Shown: in pieces, positions 1-8,461 of the stretch
Layout: the number at the start of each line of letters is the position of its first letter
How positions within the stretch are numbered: the first letter of the stretch is position 1
Source: Bacillus albus
GTDB lineage: Bacteria; Bacillota; Bacilli; Bacillales; Bacillaceae_G
Direction: 5' to 3'
Length of the DNA: 64,000 bases
Assembly (NCBI RefSeq): GCF_001884185.1
Contig: NZ_MAOE01000048.1
Coordinates: 1 to 64,000, forward strand
Notes under the pieces: model-generated
Seen by the model: the letters and a program-made list of their open reading frames with translations, nothing else
What the model was told of the DNA's origin: nothing
Database searches by the model: none
Program-made: the position numbers and the translations under genes

Positions 1-30
1 CATTAGCTGCATTATTTTTCATTTAACATA

Positions 31-63
31 GTAAAGAGTTGACTACCTTTAGCCAACTCTTTA
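31..63 (-). terminator. Terminator of the methyltransferase gene
   Basis: An inverted repeat of 11 bp (GTAAAGAGTTG / CAACTCTTTAC) lies directly after the stop codon of the minus-strand methyltransferase gene. Confidence 0.7.
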
Positions 64-66
64 CCT

Positions 67-786
67 TTATTTTTCACATATAAAAATACGATGACCTAAA
101 ATGTGCTGATACATAAGTCGTACATTTTCATGCTGCACCCATGCCTCATATAATTCATTTGGAATAAATTGTGATACATTCCATTCCGGTTCTTCTATAT
201 AAGCAGAGATTGTTTCTGCAATTGTACCACCGCCAGCAATAGTAACCCGCTTAAAATTTGCTTTCTGAAATAATTGTATCCACTCGCTCTCAGTTAATAG
301 TTCTTTCATCCCGTATAATTGAGCGATTTTTTCTTCCTCACCCTTATCGATATGCCTATCAATAATCATTTCAATGACAACAAGCTTACCGTCTTTCTGT
401 AATACACGATAGCACTCCGAAATAGCCCTTTCTTTTTCTGTAAAAGCGAGTATCGATTCTCCGAGTACGAACTCAAATGATTCATGTAAACAAGGTAATT
501 GCTCTACATTTCCTTCAATTAATTGAATATCTAGTCCTTCAAACGACCATCTATCTTTTGCCTTTTGAATCATAATTTCATTCTTTTCAACCGCTGTTAC
601 TTTATAACCACATTCTTTTGTCATATACGCCGCTGTTTTCCCCGTACCGCAGCCGATTTCAAGGACATTTGCTCCATATTTAAAAGGCAATTGTGCTAAC
701 AATTGTTTCGTTAACGTAAAACCACCAGGATGAGCACTGCCTATTCCATAATAAGCTAGGAAATCGATGTATGTGTTTCGTTTCAT
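67..786 (-). CDS. Class I SAM-dependent methyltransferase
   Basis: A protein of 239 residues with the Rossmann-type motif I VLEIGCGTGKT near residues 41-51, followed by an acidic motif (TAVEKNE) and a GNVEQLPC motif. This is the pattern of soluble small-molecule or ubiquinone/menaquinone-like methyltransferases. The substrate cannot be read from the sequence. The start was placed at MKRNTYIDF because AAAGGAGAA lies just upstream; an in-frame ATG 39 bases earlier has no such site. It is a single gene with its own terminator, downstream of three peptide-binding lipoprotein genes on the same strand. Confidence 0.85.
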   Translation of the reverse strand: MKRNTYIDFLAYYGIGSAHPGGFTLTKQLLAQLPFKYGANVLEIGCGTGKTAAYMTKECGYKVTAVEKNEIMIQKAKDRWSFEGLDIQLIEGNVEQLPCLHESFEFVLGESILAFTEKERAISECYRVLQKDGKLVVIEMIIDRHIDKGEEEKIAQLYGMKELLTESEWIQLFQKANFKRVTIAGGGTIAETISAYIEEPEWNVSQFIPNELYEAWVQHENVRLMYQHILGHRIFICEK

Positions 787-852
787 AGAATTCTCCTTTA
801 AATTTTCTATAATACATATATTCACCCATCAATAAATCGTGCACATAAAAAA

Positions 853-889
853 AGCATTTCCAAGTGCTATACTGTAACTTGGAAATGCT
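853..889 (-). terminator. Terminator of oppA copy 1
   Basis: A 12-bp stem (AGCATTTCCAAG / CTTGGAAATGCT) followed on the minus strand by a run of seven T. It lies just after the stop of the first peptide-binding protein gene. Confidence 0.85.
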
Positions 890-899
890 CTCCTCTTTT

Positions 900-2606
900 T
901 TATTTCTCTTCTACATACGCCCATTTAAAGCTATATTCCGGACTAATATTATGTTTCACAATGCCCTTTATATTTGGCTTCATAACATACGATTTAGCAC
1001 TTTGATATAAAGGTACGAGCGCTACATCTTCTTCAAGTAACAATTTCTCAGCCTTCCCTAATTCCGTCCAACGTTTTTTTGCATCAGCCATCCATTCTGT
1101 CTTACTTTTCGTAATAGCGTCATCATATTTTGAATTTGAGTAGCTCATCTGATTTTGAGAATTTGTCGTTTCAAACATATCAAGGTACGTCATTGGATCA
1201 GCATAATCTGGATTCCAGCCACCATATGAAAAATCATAATCTTGGTCTGATTCTAATTTTAGTTTTTGCTTAAATGGTTGCAATTTAATATTTACTGTCA
1301 CGCCTTTCAAATTCTTTTCAACTTGATCTTTTACATATTCCCCAACTTTTTTCGCATTACCAGTATCATAATTTAATAACTCTATTGTCACTTGATCTTT
1401 TCCAAGTTCTTTTTTCGCTTCTTCCCAAGCTGCTGCTGCCTTTTTGGAGTCTTGTTTTAAACCATTCTTGAACGTTTCTGCGAAATCTTTACCGTCTGGT
1501 CCACTCGCTAAACCTTTTGGTACTAAGTAATCCACTGGTTTTGAACCATCATTTAAAATGACATTCGTTAAAGCTTTCTTATCAATTGATAATGCAATTG
1601 CTTCACGTAATTTTTTGCTCTTTAACGGTGTATCTTGCCCACCACGCTTTTGATTTAGACGTAAGTAAAACGTACTTGTTTCCGAATACGCACCAAACTC
1701 CTCTTTATTATTTCTATACTTATCAACAAATTCTCCTGATAAAAGGGCGAAATCAATCGCTCCTGTATCGTATAAATTCACTCGAGTAGCTGGTTCTTTT
1801 ACTACACTATAGTTGATTTCCTCCAGTTTTACAGTCTTTTTGTCCCAATACTGCTCATTTTTCTTTAATTTCCAGCCTTGCTCATGTTTCCAATCAGTAA
1901 GAACGAATGGTCCATTATATACTGTTGTATCAGACTCTAAACCGAATTTATTCCCTTTTTCTTTTACGAACTTTTCATTTAATGGATAGTATGACACAAA
2001 TGCCATTAAGTTCAAGAAATATGGTACCGGTCTTTCTAGTTCTACTTCCAGCGTATAATCATCTACCGCTTTTACACCTAATGTCGAAACTTCTCCTTTT
2101 CCTTGATTAATCGCTTCTGCATTTTTAAGATAGTAAGCAATAAATGCATACTCAGCAGCTGTTTTTGGATCTACTAGACGTTGCCATGCAAATACGAAAT
2201 CTTTCGCTGTTACTGGATCACCGTTTGACCATTTTGCATCTTTACGTAATTTAAATGTATATTTTTTACCATCCTCGCTTTTTGTGCTAGATTCTGCTAC
2301 AGCTGGGATTGGCTTATTGTCTTTATCAAGGCGATATAAACCTTCCATCGTATTCCCTAAAATTTGTGAGCCAAGTGTATCTGTATTTTTGGAAGTATCC
2401 ATCGTCGGAATTTCATTCGTTTCTGTACGATTTAACACTTGCTTTGCCGCATATTTAATTTCAGATTTCTTCTCTTCCCCGCCATTATTAGACGTTGTAG
2501 TCGGTTTCTTCTCCCCACCAGATTCAGAAGAACATGCTGTTAATACCATACTCATTGCTAAAACTGGCACTACAACTGCCGTTAGTTTTTTCATTTTTTT
2601 CTTCAT
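900..2606 (-). CDS. Peptide ABC transporter substrate-binding lipoprotein, copy 1 (OppA-like)
   Basis: A secreted lipoprotein of 568 residues. The signal peptide ends in a lipobox (LTAC, lipidated Cys25), followed by a low-complexity Ser/Gly/Lys linker and a solute-binding family 5 domain (motif NGDPVTAKDFVFAWQRL near residue 130). It should capture oligopeptides outside the membrane for an ABC permease, but no permease or ATPase gene lies nearby, so it probably uses a shared Opp transporter. It is the first of three tandem close relatives, each with its own GGGAGGGTAC ribosome binding site and terminator, so each is probably a separate transcription unit. Ligand specificity is unknown. Confidence 0.9.
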   Translation of the reverse strand: MKKKMKKLTAVVVPVLAMSMVLTACSSESGGEKKPTTTSNNGGEEKKSEIKYAAKQVLNRTETNEIPTMDTSKNTDTLGSQILGNTMEGLYRLDKDNKPIPAVAESSTKSEDGKKYTFKLRKDAKWSNGDPVTAKDFVFAWQRLVDPKTAAEYAFIAYYLKNAEAINQGKGEVSTLGVKAVDDYTLEVELERPVPYFLNLMAFVSYYPLNEKFVKEKGNKFGLESDTTVYNGPFVLTDWKHEQGWKLKKNEQYWDKKTVKLEEINYSVVKEPATRVNLYDTGAIDFALLSGEFVDKYRNNKEEFGAYSETSTFYLRLNQKRGGQDTPLKSKKLREAIALSIDKKALTNVILNDGSKPVDYLVPKGLASGPDGKDFAETFKNGLKQDSKKAAAAWEEAKKELGKDQVTIELLNYDTGNAKKVGEYVKDQVEKNLKGVTVNIKLQPFKQKLKLESDQDYDFSYGGWNPDYADPMTYLDMFETTNSQNQMSYSNSKYDDAITKSKTEWMADAKKRWTELGKAEKLLLEEDVALVPLYQSAKSYVMKPNIKGIVKHNISPEYSFKWAYVEEK

Positions 2607-2812
2607 TCTTGTACCCTCCCCAATTATATGTACAAAACTAATTTTGAGAGATTTTCTATGACCTTAGTTATTAATACCTGATAATTACCCTCAGTTTTAA
2701 AGTTTTATTTTATAGTAACTATGTATTTTACTATTACTACTATACGAATTCTCCCCCATCTACTATATGTCAGTACCACTTTTCTTATTCTTCTCTATTT
2801 AATTGAATAGAA

Positions 2813-2854
2813 AAAGAGCGTGTTAAAAGTAATGTTCTTTTAAACACGCTCTTT
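2813..2854 (-). terminator. Terminator of oppA copy 2
   Basis: A long stem (AAAGAGCGTGTT-AAAAG paired with CTTTTAAACACGCTCTTT, one bulge) with A/T runs on both sides, just after the stop codon. Confidence 0.85.
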
Positions 2855-2858
2855 TTTA

Positions 2859-4565
2859 TTATTTCCCTTCCGTTACATAAGCCCACTTAAAGCTATATTC
2901 TGGACTGATGTTATGTTTCACAATTCCTTTTACATTTGGCTTCATTACATACGCTCTACCTGTTTGGTATAAAGGTACTAATCCTGCATCTTCTTCAAGG
3001 AACACTTTCTCTGCTTTTCCTAACGTTTCCCAACGCTTCTTCGGATCAGACAATAATTCATTACCTGCTTTTTTCACCATTTCATCATATTTTGGATTCG
3101 AATAACTCATTTGGTTATATGGGCTCTTCGATTCAAACATATCAATAAATGTCATTGGGTCTGAATAATCTGGGCTCCAACCTGCAAATGAAACTTCATA
3201 ATCTTGTGCCGACTCTAATTTCAGTTTTTGTTTGAACGGCTGAATTTTCGTGTTAACTGTTACACCTTTTAAGTTTTTCTCAATTTGATCTTTAAAGTAA
3301 TCAGCGATTTTCTTCGCAGTTCCATCATCATAGCTTAGTAATTCAATTGTCACTTGGTCTTTTCCAAGTTCTTTTTTCGCTGCTTCCCAAGCTGCTGCAC
3401 CTTTTTTCGGATCATATTTCAGACCATTTTTAAATGTATCTTGGTAATCTTTACCGTCTGGTCCTGTCGCAAGTCCTTTTGGTACTAATTGATCTGTTGC
3501 TTTTGAACCGTTATTTAAAATTACGTTTGCTAAACCTTTTTTATCAATTGATAATGCGATTGCTTCACGTAGTTTTTTGCTCTTTAACGGTGTATCTTGT
3601 CCATTACGTTTTTGATTTAAACGTAAGAAGAATGTACTCGCTTCTGAATACTCACCATACTCCTCTTTGTTCGATTTGTATTTATCAACGAATTCTCCTG
3701 ATAATAGTGTGAAATCAATTGATCCTGTATCATATAAATTTACTTTCGTAGCAACTTCTTTTACTACACTGTAGTTAATTTCTTCTAATTTCACAGTCTT
3801 ATTATCCCAATACTTATCATTTTTCTTTAGCTGCCATCCTTGTTCATGTTTCCAGGAAGCCATTACGAACGGTCCATTATATAACGTTGTATCTGCTTCT
3901 AAACCGAACTTATCTCCTTTTTCTTTTACGAATTTCTCATTTAAAGGATAGTATGACGGGAATGCCATTAAATTCAAGAAATATGGTACTGGCTTTTCTA
4001 ATTCTACTTCTAGCGTATAATCATCTACCGCTTTTGCTCCTAAATCTGTTAAAGGTTTTTCACCTTTATTAATTGCTTCTGCGTTTTTAATATAGAAAGC
4101 GATAAACGCATATTCTGCAGCTGTATTTTTATCAAGTAAGCGCTGCCATGCGTATACGAAATCTTTCGCTGTTACAGGGTCACCATTCGACCATTTTGCA
4201 TCTTTACGTAATTTAAATGTATATTTTTTGCCATCCTCGCTTTTTGTACTAGATTCTGCAGCCGCTGGGATTGGCTTATTATCTTTATCAAGACGATATA
4301 ACCCTTCCATCGTGTTTCCTAATATTTGAGAACCTAATGTATCAGTAGATTTTGAAACATCCATCGTCGGAATTTCTTGATTCTCTGTACGATTTAATAC
4401 TTGTTTCGCTGCGTATTTAATTTCTGATTTTTTCTCTTCTCCACCACCACTAGACGTCGTACTTGATTTCTTCTCCCCACCAGATCCAGAACACGCTGTC
4501 AACGCCATACTCATCGCTAAAACTGGCGCTACAACCGCCGTGAACTTTTTCATCTTTTTCTTCAT
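2859..4565 (-). CDS. Peptide ABC transporter substrate-binding lipoprotein, copy 2 (OppA-like)
   Basis: A paralogue of both neighbours, 568 residues, with lipobox LTAC at Cys25 and the same family 5 solute-binding domain. Long blocks are identical or nearly so among the three copies (for example EDGKKYTFKLRKDAKWSNGD). Differences cluster in the central part and near the C-terminus, which could mean different peptide preferences. Start at MKKKMKKF after GGGGAGGGTAC. No transporter membrane components are adjacent. Confidence 0.9.
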   Translation of the reverse strand: MKKKMKKFTAVVAPVLAMSMALTACSGSGGEKKSSTTSSGGGEEKKSEIKYAAKQVLNRTENQEIPTMDVSKSTDTLGSQILGNTMEGLYRLDKDNKPIPAAAESSTKSEDGKKYTFKLRKDAKWSNGDPVTAKDFVYAWQRLLDKNTAAEYAFIAFYIKNAEAINKGEKPLTDLGAKAVDDYTLEVELEKPVPYFLNLMAFPSYYPLNEKFVKEKGDKFGLEADTTLYNGPFVMASWKHEQGWQLKKNDKYWDNKTVKLEEINYSVVKEVATKVNLYDTGSIDFTLLSGEFVDKYKSNKEEYGEYSEASTFFLRLNQKRNGQDTPLKSKKLREAIALSIDKKGLANVILNNGSKATDQLVPKGLATGPDGKDYQDTFKNGLKYDPKKGAAAWEAAKKELGKDQVTIELLSYDDGTAKKIADYFKDQIEKNLKGVTVNTKIQPFKQKLKLESAQDYEVSFAGWSPDYSDPMTFIDMFESKSPYNQMSYSNPKYDEMVKKAGNELLSDPKKRWETLGKAEKVFLEEDAGLVPLYQTGRAYVMKPNVKGIVKHNISPEYSFKWAYVTEGK

Positions 4566-4801
4566 TTTTGTACCCTCCCCAATTATATGTACGAAACTAT
4601 TTTTGAGAGATTTTCTAATGACTAGTTATCAGAAAATTCTTATTAATTAATATTCTACTAATTTTTCTGGTTTTGTAAAGTTATTTTTAAAATATTCTAA
4701 AAATTATTTTTTTGTGATAGTAACAAGTATATTTTACAATTTTCACTATACAAATCCTTTCTTATATGTATCGATTTATTTACATTTAATCTCATAAAAA
4801 A

Positions 4802-4840
4802 GAGCATTCCAAAAGTAAATCGTCTACTTTTGGAATGCTC
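4802..4840 (-). terminator. Terminator of oppA copy 3
   Basis: A perfect 16-bp stem (GAGCATTCCAAAAGTA and its complement) with a 7-base loop, followed on the minus strand by six T. Confidence 0.9.
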
Positions 4841-4892
4841 TATCATTTTATATTTCTATTGTGCACTATGCGATTCTCACTACTAGAATAAG

Positions 4893-4925
4893 TTAAGAAC
4901 TTGCATATATCCACTTAAAGAAGCA
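4893..4925 (-). pseudogene. Possible remnant of a fourth OppA C-terminus
   Basis: Just after the stop of copy 3, the minus strand reads CFFKWIYASS then a stop. The ends of the three intact copies read SFKWAYV, SFKWAYV and SFKWTYI. The 10 bases CCACTTAAAG are identical to the same place in copy 2. This may be the scar of a deleted paralogue or of unequal recombination. The match is short, so chance cannot be excluded. Confidence 0.4.
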
Positions 4926-4938
4926 TCATTATTTAAAC

Positions 4939-6651
4939 TTATTTTCCACCTTTTTCAGTAATATATGTCCATTTGAAGCTATACTCTGGACTAATATTAT
5001 GGTGAACGATGCCTTCTACATTTGGCTTTTTAACATACGCATCACCACGTTGGTATAAAGGTACAAGCGCTACATCTTGCTCAAGAAGTAATTTCTCAGC
5101 TTTTCCTAGCTCTTCCCAACGTTTCTTCGCGTCACCCATTAATTCTCCGCCAGCTTTTTTGATCATATCATCATACTTCGGATCAGCGAAGCTCATTTGG
5201 TTATGAGAATGGTTAGATTGGAACATATCTAAGAATGTCATTGGGTCAGCATAGTCAGGTCCCCAACCAGCATATGATAAATCATAATCTTGCTCTGTTT
5301 CTAATTTCAGCTTTTGTTTGAATGGCTGAAGTTTAATATTAACAGTTACACCTTTTAAGTTTTTCTCAATTTGATCTTTTACATATTCCCCAACTTTTTT
5401 CGCATTACCAGTGTCATAGTTTAATAGCTCAATTGTAACTTGGTCTTTTCCAAGCTCTTTTTTCGCTTCTTCCCATGCAGCCGCTGCTTTTTTCGCATCT
5501 GGTTTAATACCATTTTTAAATGTTTCTTGGAAGTCTTTACCATCTGGGCCAGTCGCTAATCCTTTTGGTACTAAGAAGTCCGCAGGCTTAGATCCATCAT
5601 TTAAAATAACATTTGATAAATTCTTTTTATCAATTGATAATGCAATTGCTTCACGTAATTTTTGGCTCTTTAACGGTGTATCTTGTCCGCCACGTTTTTG
5701 GTTCATACGTAAGAAGTAAGTACTTACTTGTGAGTATGTGCCAAACTCTTCTTTATTGTTTCTATACTTATCAACGAACTCACCTGATAATAGCGCGAAA
5801 TCAATTGCATTTGTATCATATAAGTTTACTCTTGTAGCTACTTCTTTTACTACACTATAGTTAATTTCATCTAGTTTTACAGTCTTTTTATCCCAATATT
5901 GATCGTTTTTCTTTAGTTTCCAGCCTTGCTCATGCTTCCAATCAGTAAGAACGAACGGTCCGTTATATACTGTTGTATCAGACTCTAAACCGAATTTATC
6001 CCCTTTTTCTTTTACGAATTTCTCATTTAATGGATAGTACGATGGGAATGCTACTAAGTTTAAGAAGTATGGTACTGCTTGTTCTAATTCAACTTCTAAA
6101 GTAAGATCATCTACTGCCTTTACTCCTAGTTCAGTTACAGGTTTTTCCCCTTTATTAACCGCTTCAGCATTTTTAATTGGGAATGCAATGAATGCATACT
6201 CAGCAGCTGTTTTTGGATCTAATAGACGTTGCCATGCAAATGCGAAATCTTTCGCTGTCACAGGATCACCATTTGACCATTTTGCATCTTTACGTAATTT
6301 GAATGTATATTTTTTACCATCCTCACTCTTCGTGCTTGATTCTGCCGCAGCTGGGATTGGTTTGTTATCTTTATCTAATCGATATAAACCTTCCATTGTG
6401 TTCCCTAAAATTTGAGAACCTAATGTATCTGTATTTTTAGAAGTATCCATTGTTGGGATTTCATTTGTTTCAGTACGATTTAGTACTTGTTTCGCTGCTA
6501 ATTTTTCTTCTGATTTGCTATCTCCGCCAGAGCTAGAATTCGTGTTTGTCTTCTTATCTCCGCCTGATGTAGAACATGCTGTTAATGCCATACTCATTGC
6601 TAAAACTGGTGCTACAACCGCTGTTAGTTTTTTCATTTTTTTCTTTTTCAC
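4939..6651 (-). CDS. Peptide ABC transporter substrate-binding lipoprotein, copy 3 (OppA-like)
   Basis: A lipoprotein of 570 residues with lipobox LTAC (Cys26), an Asn/Ser/Gly-rich linker and a family 5 solute-binding domain. It is closest to copy 1 in several blocks (for example NYDTGNAKKVGEYVKDQ). It starts with GTG at 6651, preceded by GGGAGGG; an in-frame ATG follows at the sixth codon, so the exact start has a small uncertainty. It is the upstream-most member of the triplet and ends with a three-residue tail (GGK) absent from copy 1. Confidence 0.9.
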   Translation of the reverse strand: MKKKKMKKLTAVVAPVLAMSMALTACSTSGGDKKTNTNSSSGGDSKSEEKLAAKQVLNRTETNEIPTMDTSKNTDTLGSQILGNTMEGLYRLDKDNKPIPAAAESSTKSEDGKKYTFKLRKDAKWSNGDPVTAKDFAFAWQRLLDPKTAAEYAFIAFPIKNAEAVNKGEKPVTELGVKAVDDLTLEVELEQAVPYFLNLVAFPSYYPLNEKFVKEKGDKFGLESDTTVYNGPFVLTDWKHEQGWKLKKNDQYWDKKTVKLDEINYSVVKEVATRVNLYDTNAIDFALLSGEFVDKYRNNKEEFGTYSQVSTYFLRMNQKRGGQDTPLKSQKLREAIALSIDKKNLSNVILNDGSKPADFLVPKGLATGPDGKDFQETFKNGIKPDAKKAAAAWEEAKKELGKDQVTIELLNYDTGNAKKVGEYVKDQIEKNLKGVTVNIKLQPFKQKLKLETEQDYDLSYAGWGPDYADPMTFLDMFQSNHSHNQMSFADPKYDDMIKKAGGELMGDAKKRWEELGKAEKLLLEQDVALVPLYQRGDAYVKKPNVEGIVHHNISPEYSFKWTYITEKGGK

Positions 6652-6999
6652 TTTCTGTACCCTCCCTAATTCTTAACGCTCTCATTTAAGAATTTTCTGA
6701 TAATTCTGTTTTTCTTTATATATTTATCAGAAGATTCTTATTAACTATTATTCTACTAATTTTTTGAGTTTTGTAAAGTGTTATTATTGAAAATTTTTAA
6801 AAAATTATTTTATTACAGTAATATTCATAAAAATTCCATAATCTTTTAAAACACTATACCTCATTGAATTGTATGTATTGATTTAATAGTCTTTATATCC
6901 CTTCTCTACAAAACACCTGTAAATTATTGTTAATAAATAATGTATATCGTAACAAACCTCTTTTCTACAAAAATAAAAAAGTCAGCTTTGCTAACTTTT
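6652..6999. other. Intergenic region between oppA copy 3 and dctP
   Basis: 348 bp of AT-rich sequence holding the promoter/leader of oppA copy 3 at the left and the dctP terminator at the right. Apart from a cre-like site at 6671-6684 I see no coding potential or further recognisable element. Confidence 0.6.
6671..6684 (-). promoter_or_regulatory. cre-like sequence in the leader of oppA copy 3
   Basis: On the minus strand TGAGAGCGTTAAGA matches the CcpA consensus TGWNANCGNTNWCA at 13 of 14 positions. It lies about 20 bases upstream of the start codon and is absent from the other two copies. A chance match is possible. Confidence 0.25.
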
Positions 7000-7001
7000 T
7001 T
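6975..7001 (-). terminator. Terminator of dctP
   Basis: A short stem (AAAAAAGT-AGC with GCT-ACTTTTTT, one mismatch) overlapping the stop codon, with T-rich sequence beyond it. Confidence 0.65.
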
Positions 7002-8262
7002 ATCCGACCATTTTCTCTTTTTTCATTTCCTCTATTACTCTCGTATACTTCTCTTCATCAAATTCATTTTCACTTTTTGCAACAACTACAGTCGCAATAC
7101 CGTTACCAATTAAATTGACGATAGCACGTGCTTCTGACATGAAACGATCTACACCAAGTAATAGTGCTAACCCTTCTAACGGGATAACATTCATTGCAGA
7201 TAACGTAGATGCTAGTACAATAAAGCCTCCACCTGTTACTGCTGCTGCACCTTTAGATGTAACTAATAAAATAGCTATTATAGTTAATTGTTGACCTAGT
7301 GAAAGATCGACATGAAAGACTTGAGCTAAAAATATAGTAACCATCGATAAATAAATTGTCGTTCCATCTAAATTAAATGAGTATCCTGTCGGAATGACTA
7401 AACCTACTACTGGCTTCGAACATCCGAAGTCTTCCATCTTTGTCATCATTCGCGGCAGTACTGATTCTGATGACGATGTCCCGAGAACAATGAGTAATTC
7501 TTCTTTAATGTGAGCCAAATATTTCCACAAACTAAATTTGTACAGTTTACAAATAAAATTTAAAACAATAAAAACAAATAATGCCATTGTCGCATACACA
7601 CAAATCATTAATTTACCAAGTGGTATGAGCGTGCTTAAACCATATTTACCAATTGTAAACGCCATCCCGCCGAATGCTCCAACCGGTGCTAACTTCATAA
7701 CAATAGATAAAATATTAAAAAAGACTTTCGATAACCTTTCAAAAAAATCGATAACCGGCTGTCCATTTTTCCCGAGCATCGTTAACCCTGCACCGAATAA
7801 AATAGAGAAGAACAGAACTTGTAAAATATCACCTTTTGCAAATGCTTCAAACATGTTAGACGGCACAATATGTAAAAAGAAATCCATCCACTTCATTTCT
7901 TGTCCGCTTTGTACATACTGTGAAACATCTCCACCCTTTAGCTTTGAAGGATCTAATCCTTCTCCGGGACGTACAACATTCGCTACGATGATACCAATAA
8001 GTAAAGCCGCTGTTGTAACAATTTCAAAATATAATAGTGCCTTACCACCAACACGACCTACCTTTTTCATACTTCCCATACTTGCAATCCCAAGCACAAT
8101 CGTTAAAAAGATTATCGGTGCAATGACCATTTTAATCATATTGATGAACGTTTCACCAATTGGCTTCATCTCTTGTCCAACACTAGGCCAAATTGCCCCT
8201 ACTGCTATACCACATATAATGGCCACTATAACTTGGAATGTTAAATTCTTTACAAGTCTCAT
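7000..8262 (-). CDS. dctP: Dicarboxylate/amino acid:cation symporter (DctP/DctA type)
   Basis: A polytopic membrane carrier of 420 residues in the DAACS (SDF) family. Visible signatures are the serine-rich re-entrant loop GTSSSESVLPRMM, the GYSFNLDGTTIYL motif, SKGAAAVTGGGF and GVDRFMSEARAIVNLIGN. The SSSES and RFMSEAR forms favour C4-dicarboxylates (succinate, fumarate, malate) over glutamate, as in DctA and B. subtilis DctP, but the substrate is an inference. The start was set at MRLVKNL after GGGGAG; an ATG 33 bases upstream lacks a good site. No DctS/DctR sensor pair lies beside it. Confidence 0.88.
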   Translation of the reverse strand: MRLVKNLTFQVIVAIICGIAVGAIWPSVGQEMKPIGETFINMIKMVIAPIIFLTIVLGIASMGSMKKVGRVGGKALLYFEIVTTAALLIGIIVANVVRPGEGLDPSKLKGGDVSQYVQSGQEMKWMDFFLHIVPSNMFEAFAKGDILQVLFFSILFGAGLTMLGKNGQPVIDFFERLSKVFFNILSIVMKLAPVGAFGGMAFTIGKYGLSTLIPLGKLMICVYATMALFVFIVLNFICKLYKFSLWKYLAHIKEELLIVLGTSSSESVLPRMMTKMEDFGCSKPVVGLVIPTGYSFNLDGTTIYLSMVTIFLAQVFHVDLSLGQQLTIIAILLVTSKGAAAVTGGGFIVLASTLSAMNVIPLEGLALLLGVDRFMSEARAIVNLIGNGIATVVVAKSENEFDEEKYTRVIEEMKKEKMVG

Positions 8263-8363
8263 TTTTAATACTCCCCTGTTTTTCATTTCTCCCAAACTAT
8301 TTTAATCAATGATATATATTCTATGTGATAGCCCCCTTGTTATTTAACTTAAACCACAACTTT

Positions 8364-8405
8364 ATGTTACACTATTATCTTTAATTTTAAAATAGTATAT
8401 AACAT
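8364..8405 (-). promoter_or_regulatory. Interrupted inverted repeat upstream of dctP
   Basis: On the plus strand ATGTTACACTATT and AATAGTATATAACAT face each other across 14 bases. The half sites ATGTTA and ACTATT both recur in complement. It sits about 100-140 bp upstream of dctP, a plausible place for an activator site. No regulator can be named. Confidence 0.4.
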
Positions 8406-8440
8406 TGAAAAATAAATGACATACTATTATACATAATAAA

Positions 8441-8461
8441 AAGCAGACATTACGTCTGCTT
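8441..8461 (-). terminator. Terminator of the ECF sigma operon
   Basis: Stem AAGCAGAC / GTCTGCTT with a 5-base loop and following T run on the minus strand. It overlaps the stop codon of the LCP gene. Confidence 0.8.

Larger units (their letters stand above)
4566..4938. other. Intergenic region between oppA copies 2 and 3
   Basis: This AT-rich stretch of 373 bp holds the leader of copy 2, the terminator of copy 3 and a possible coding remnant, listed separately. The leader (about 4620-4700) resembles the sequence upstream of copy 3 (about 6720-6790): both contain ATTCTACTAATTTTT and GTTTTGTAAAGT. The duplication therefore included upstream DNA. Confidence 0.6.

Noticed and set aside
2284-2661. 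Plus-strand frame opposite oppA copy 1
   Set aside because: It is a shadow of the oppA coding sequence, with no ribosome binding site or domain.
7538-8305. Long plus-strand frame opposite dctP
   Set aside because: It mirrors the symporter gene and has no start signals.
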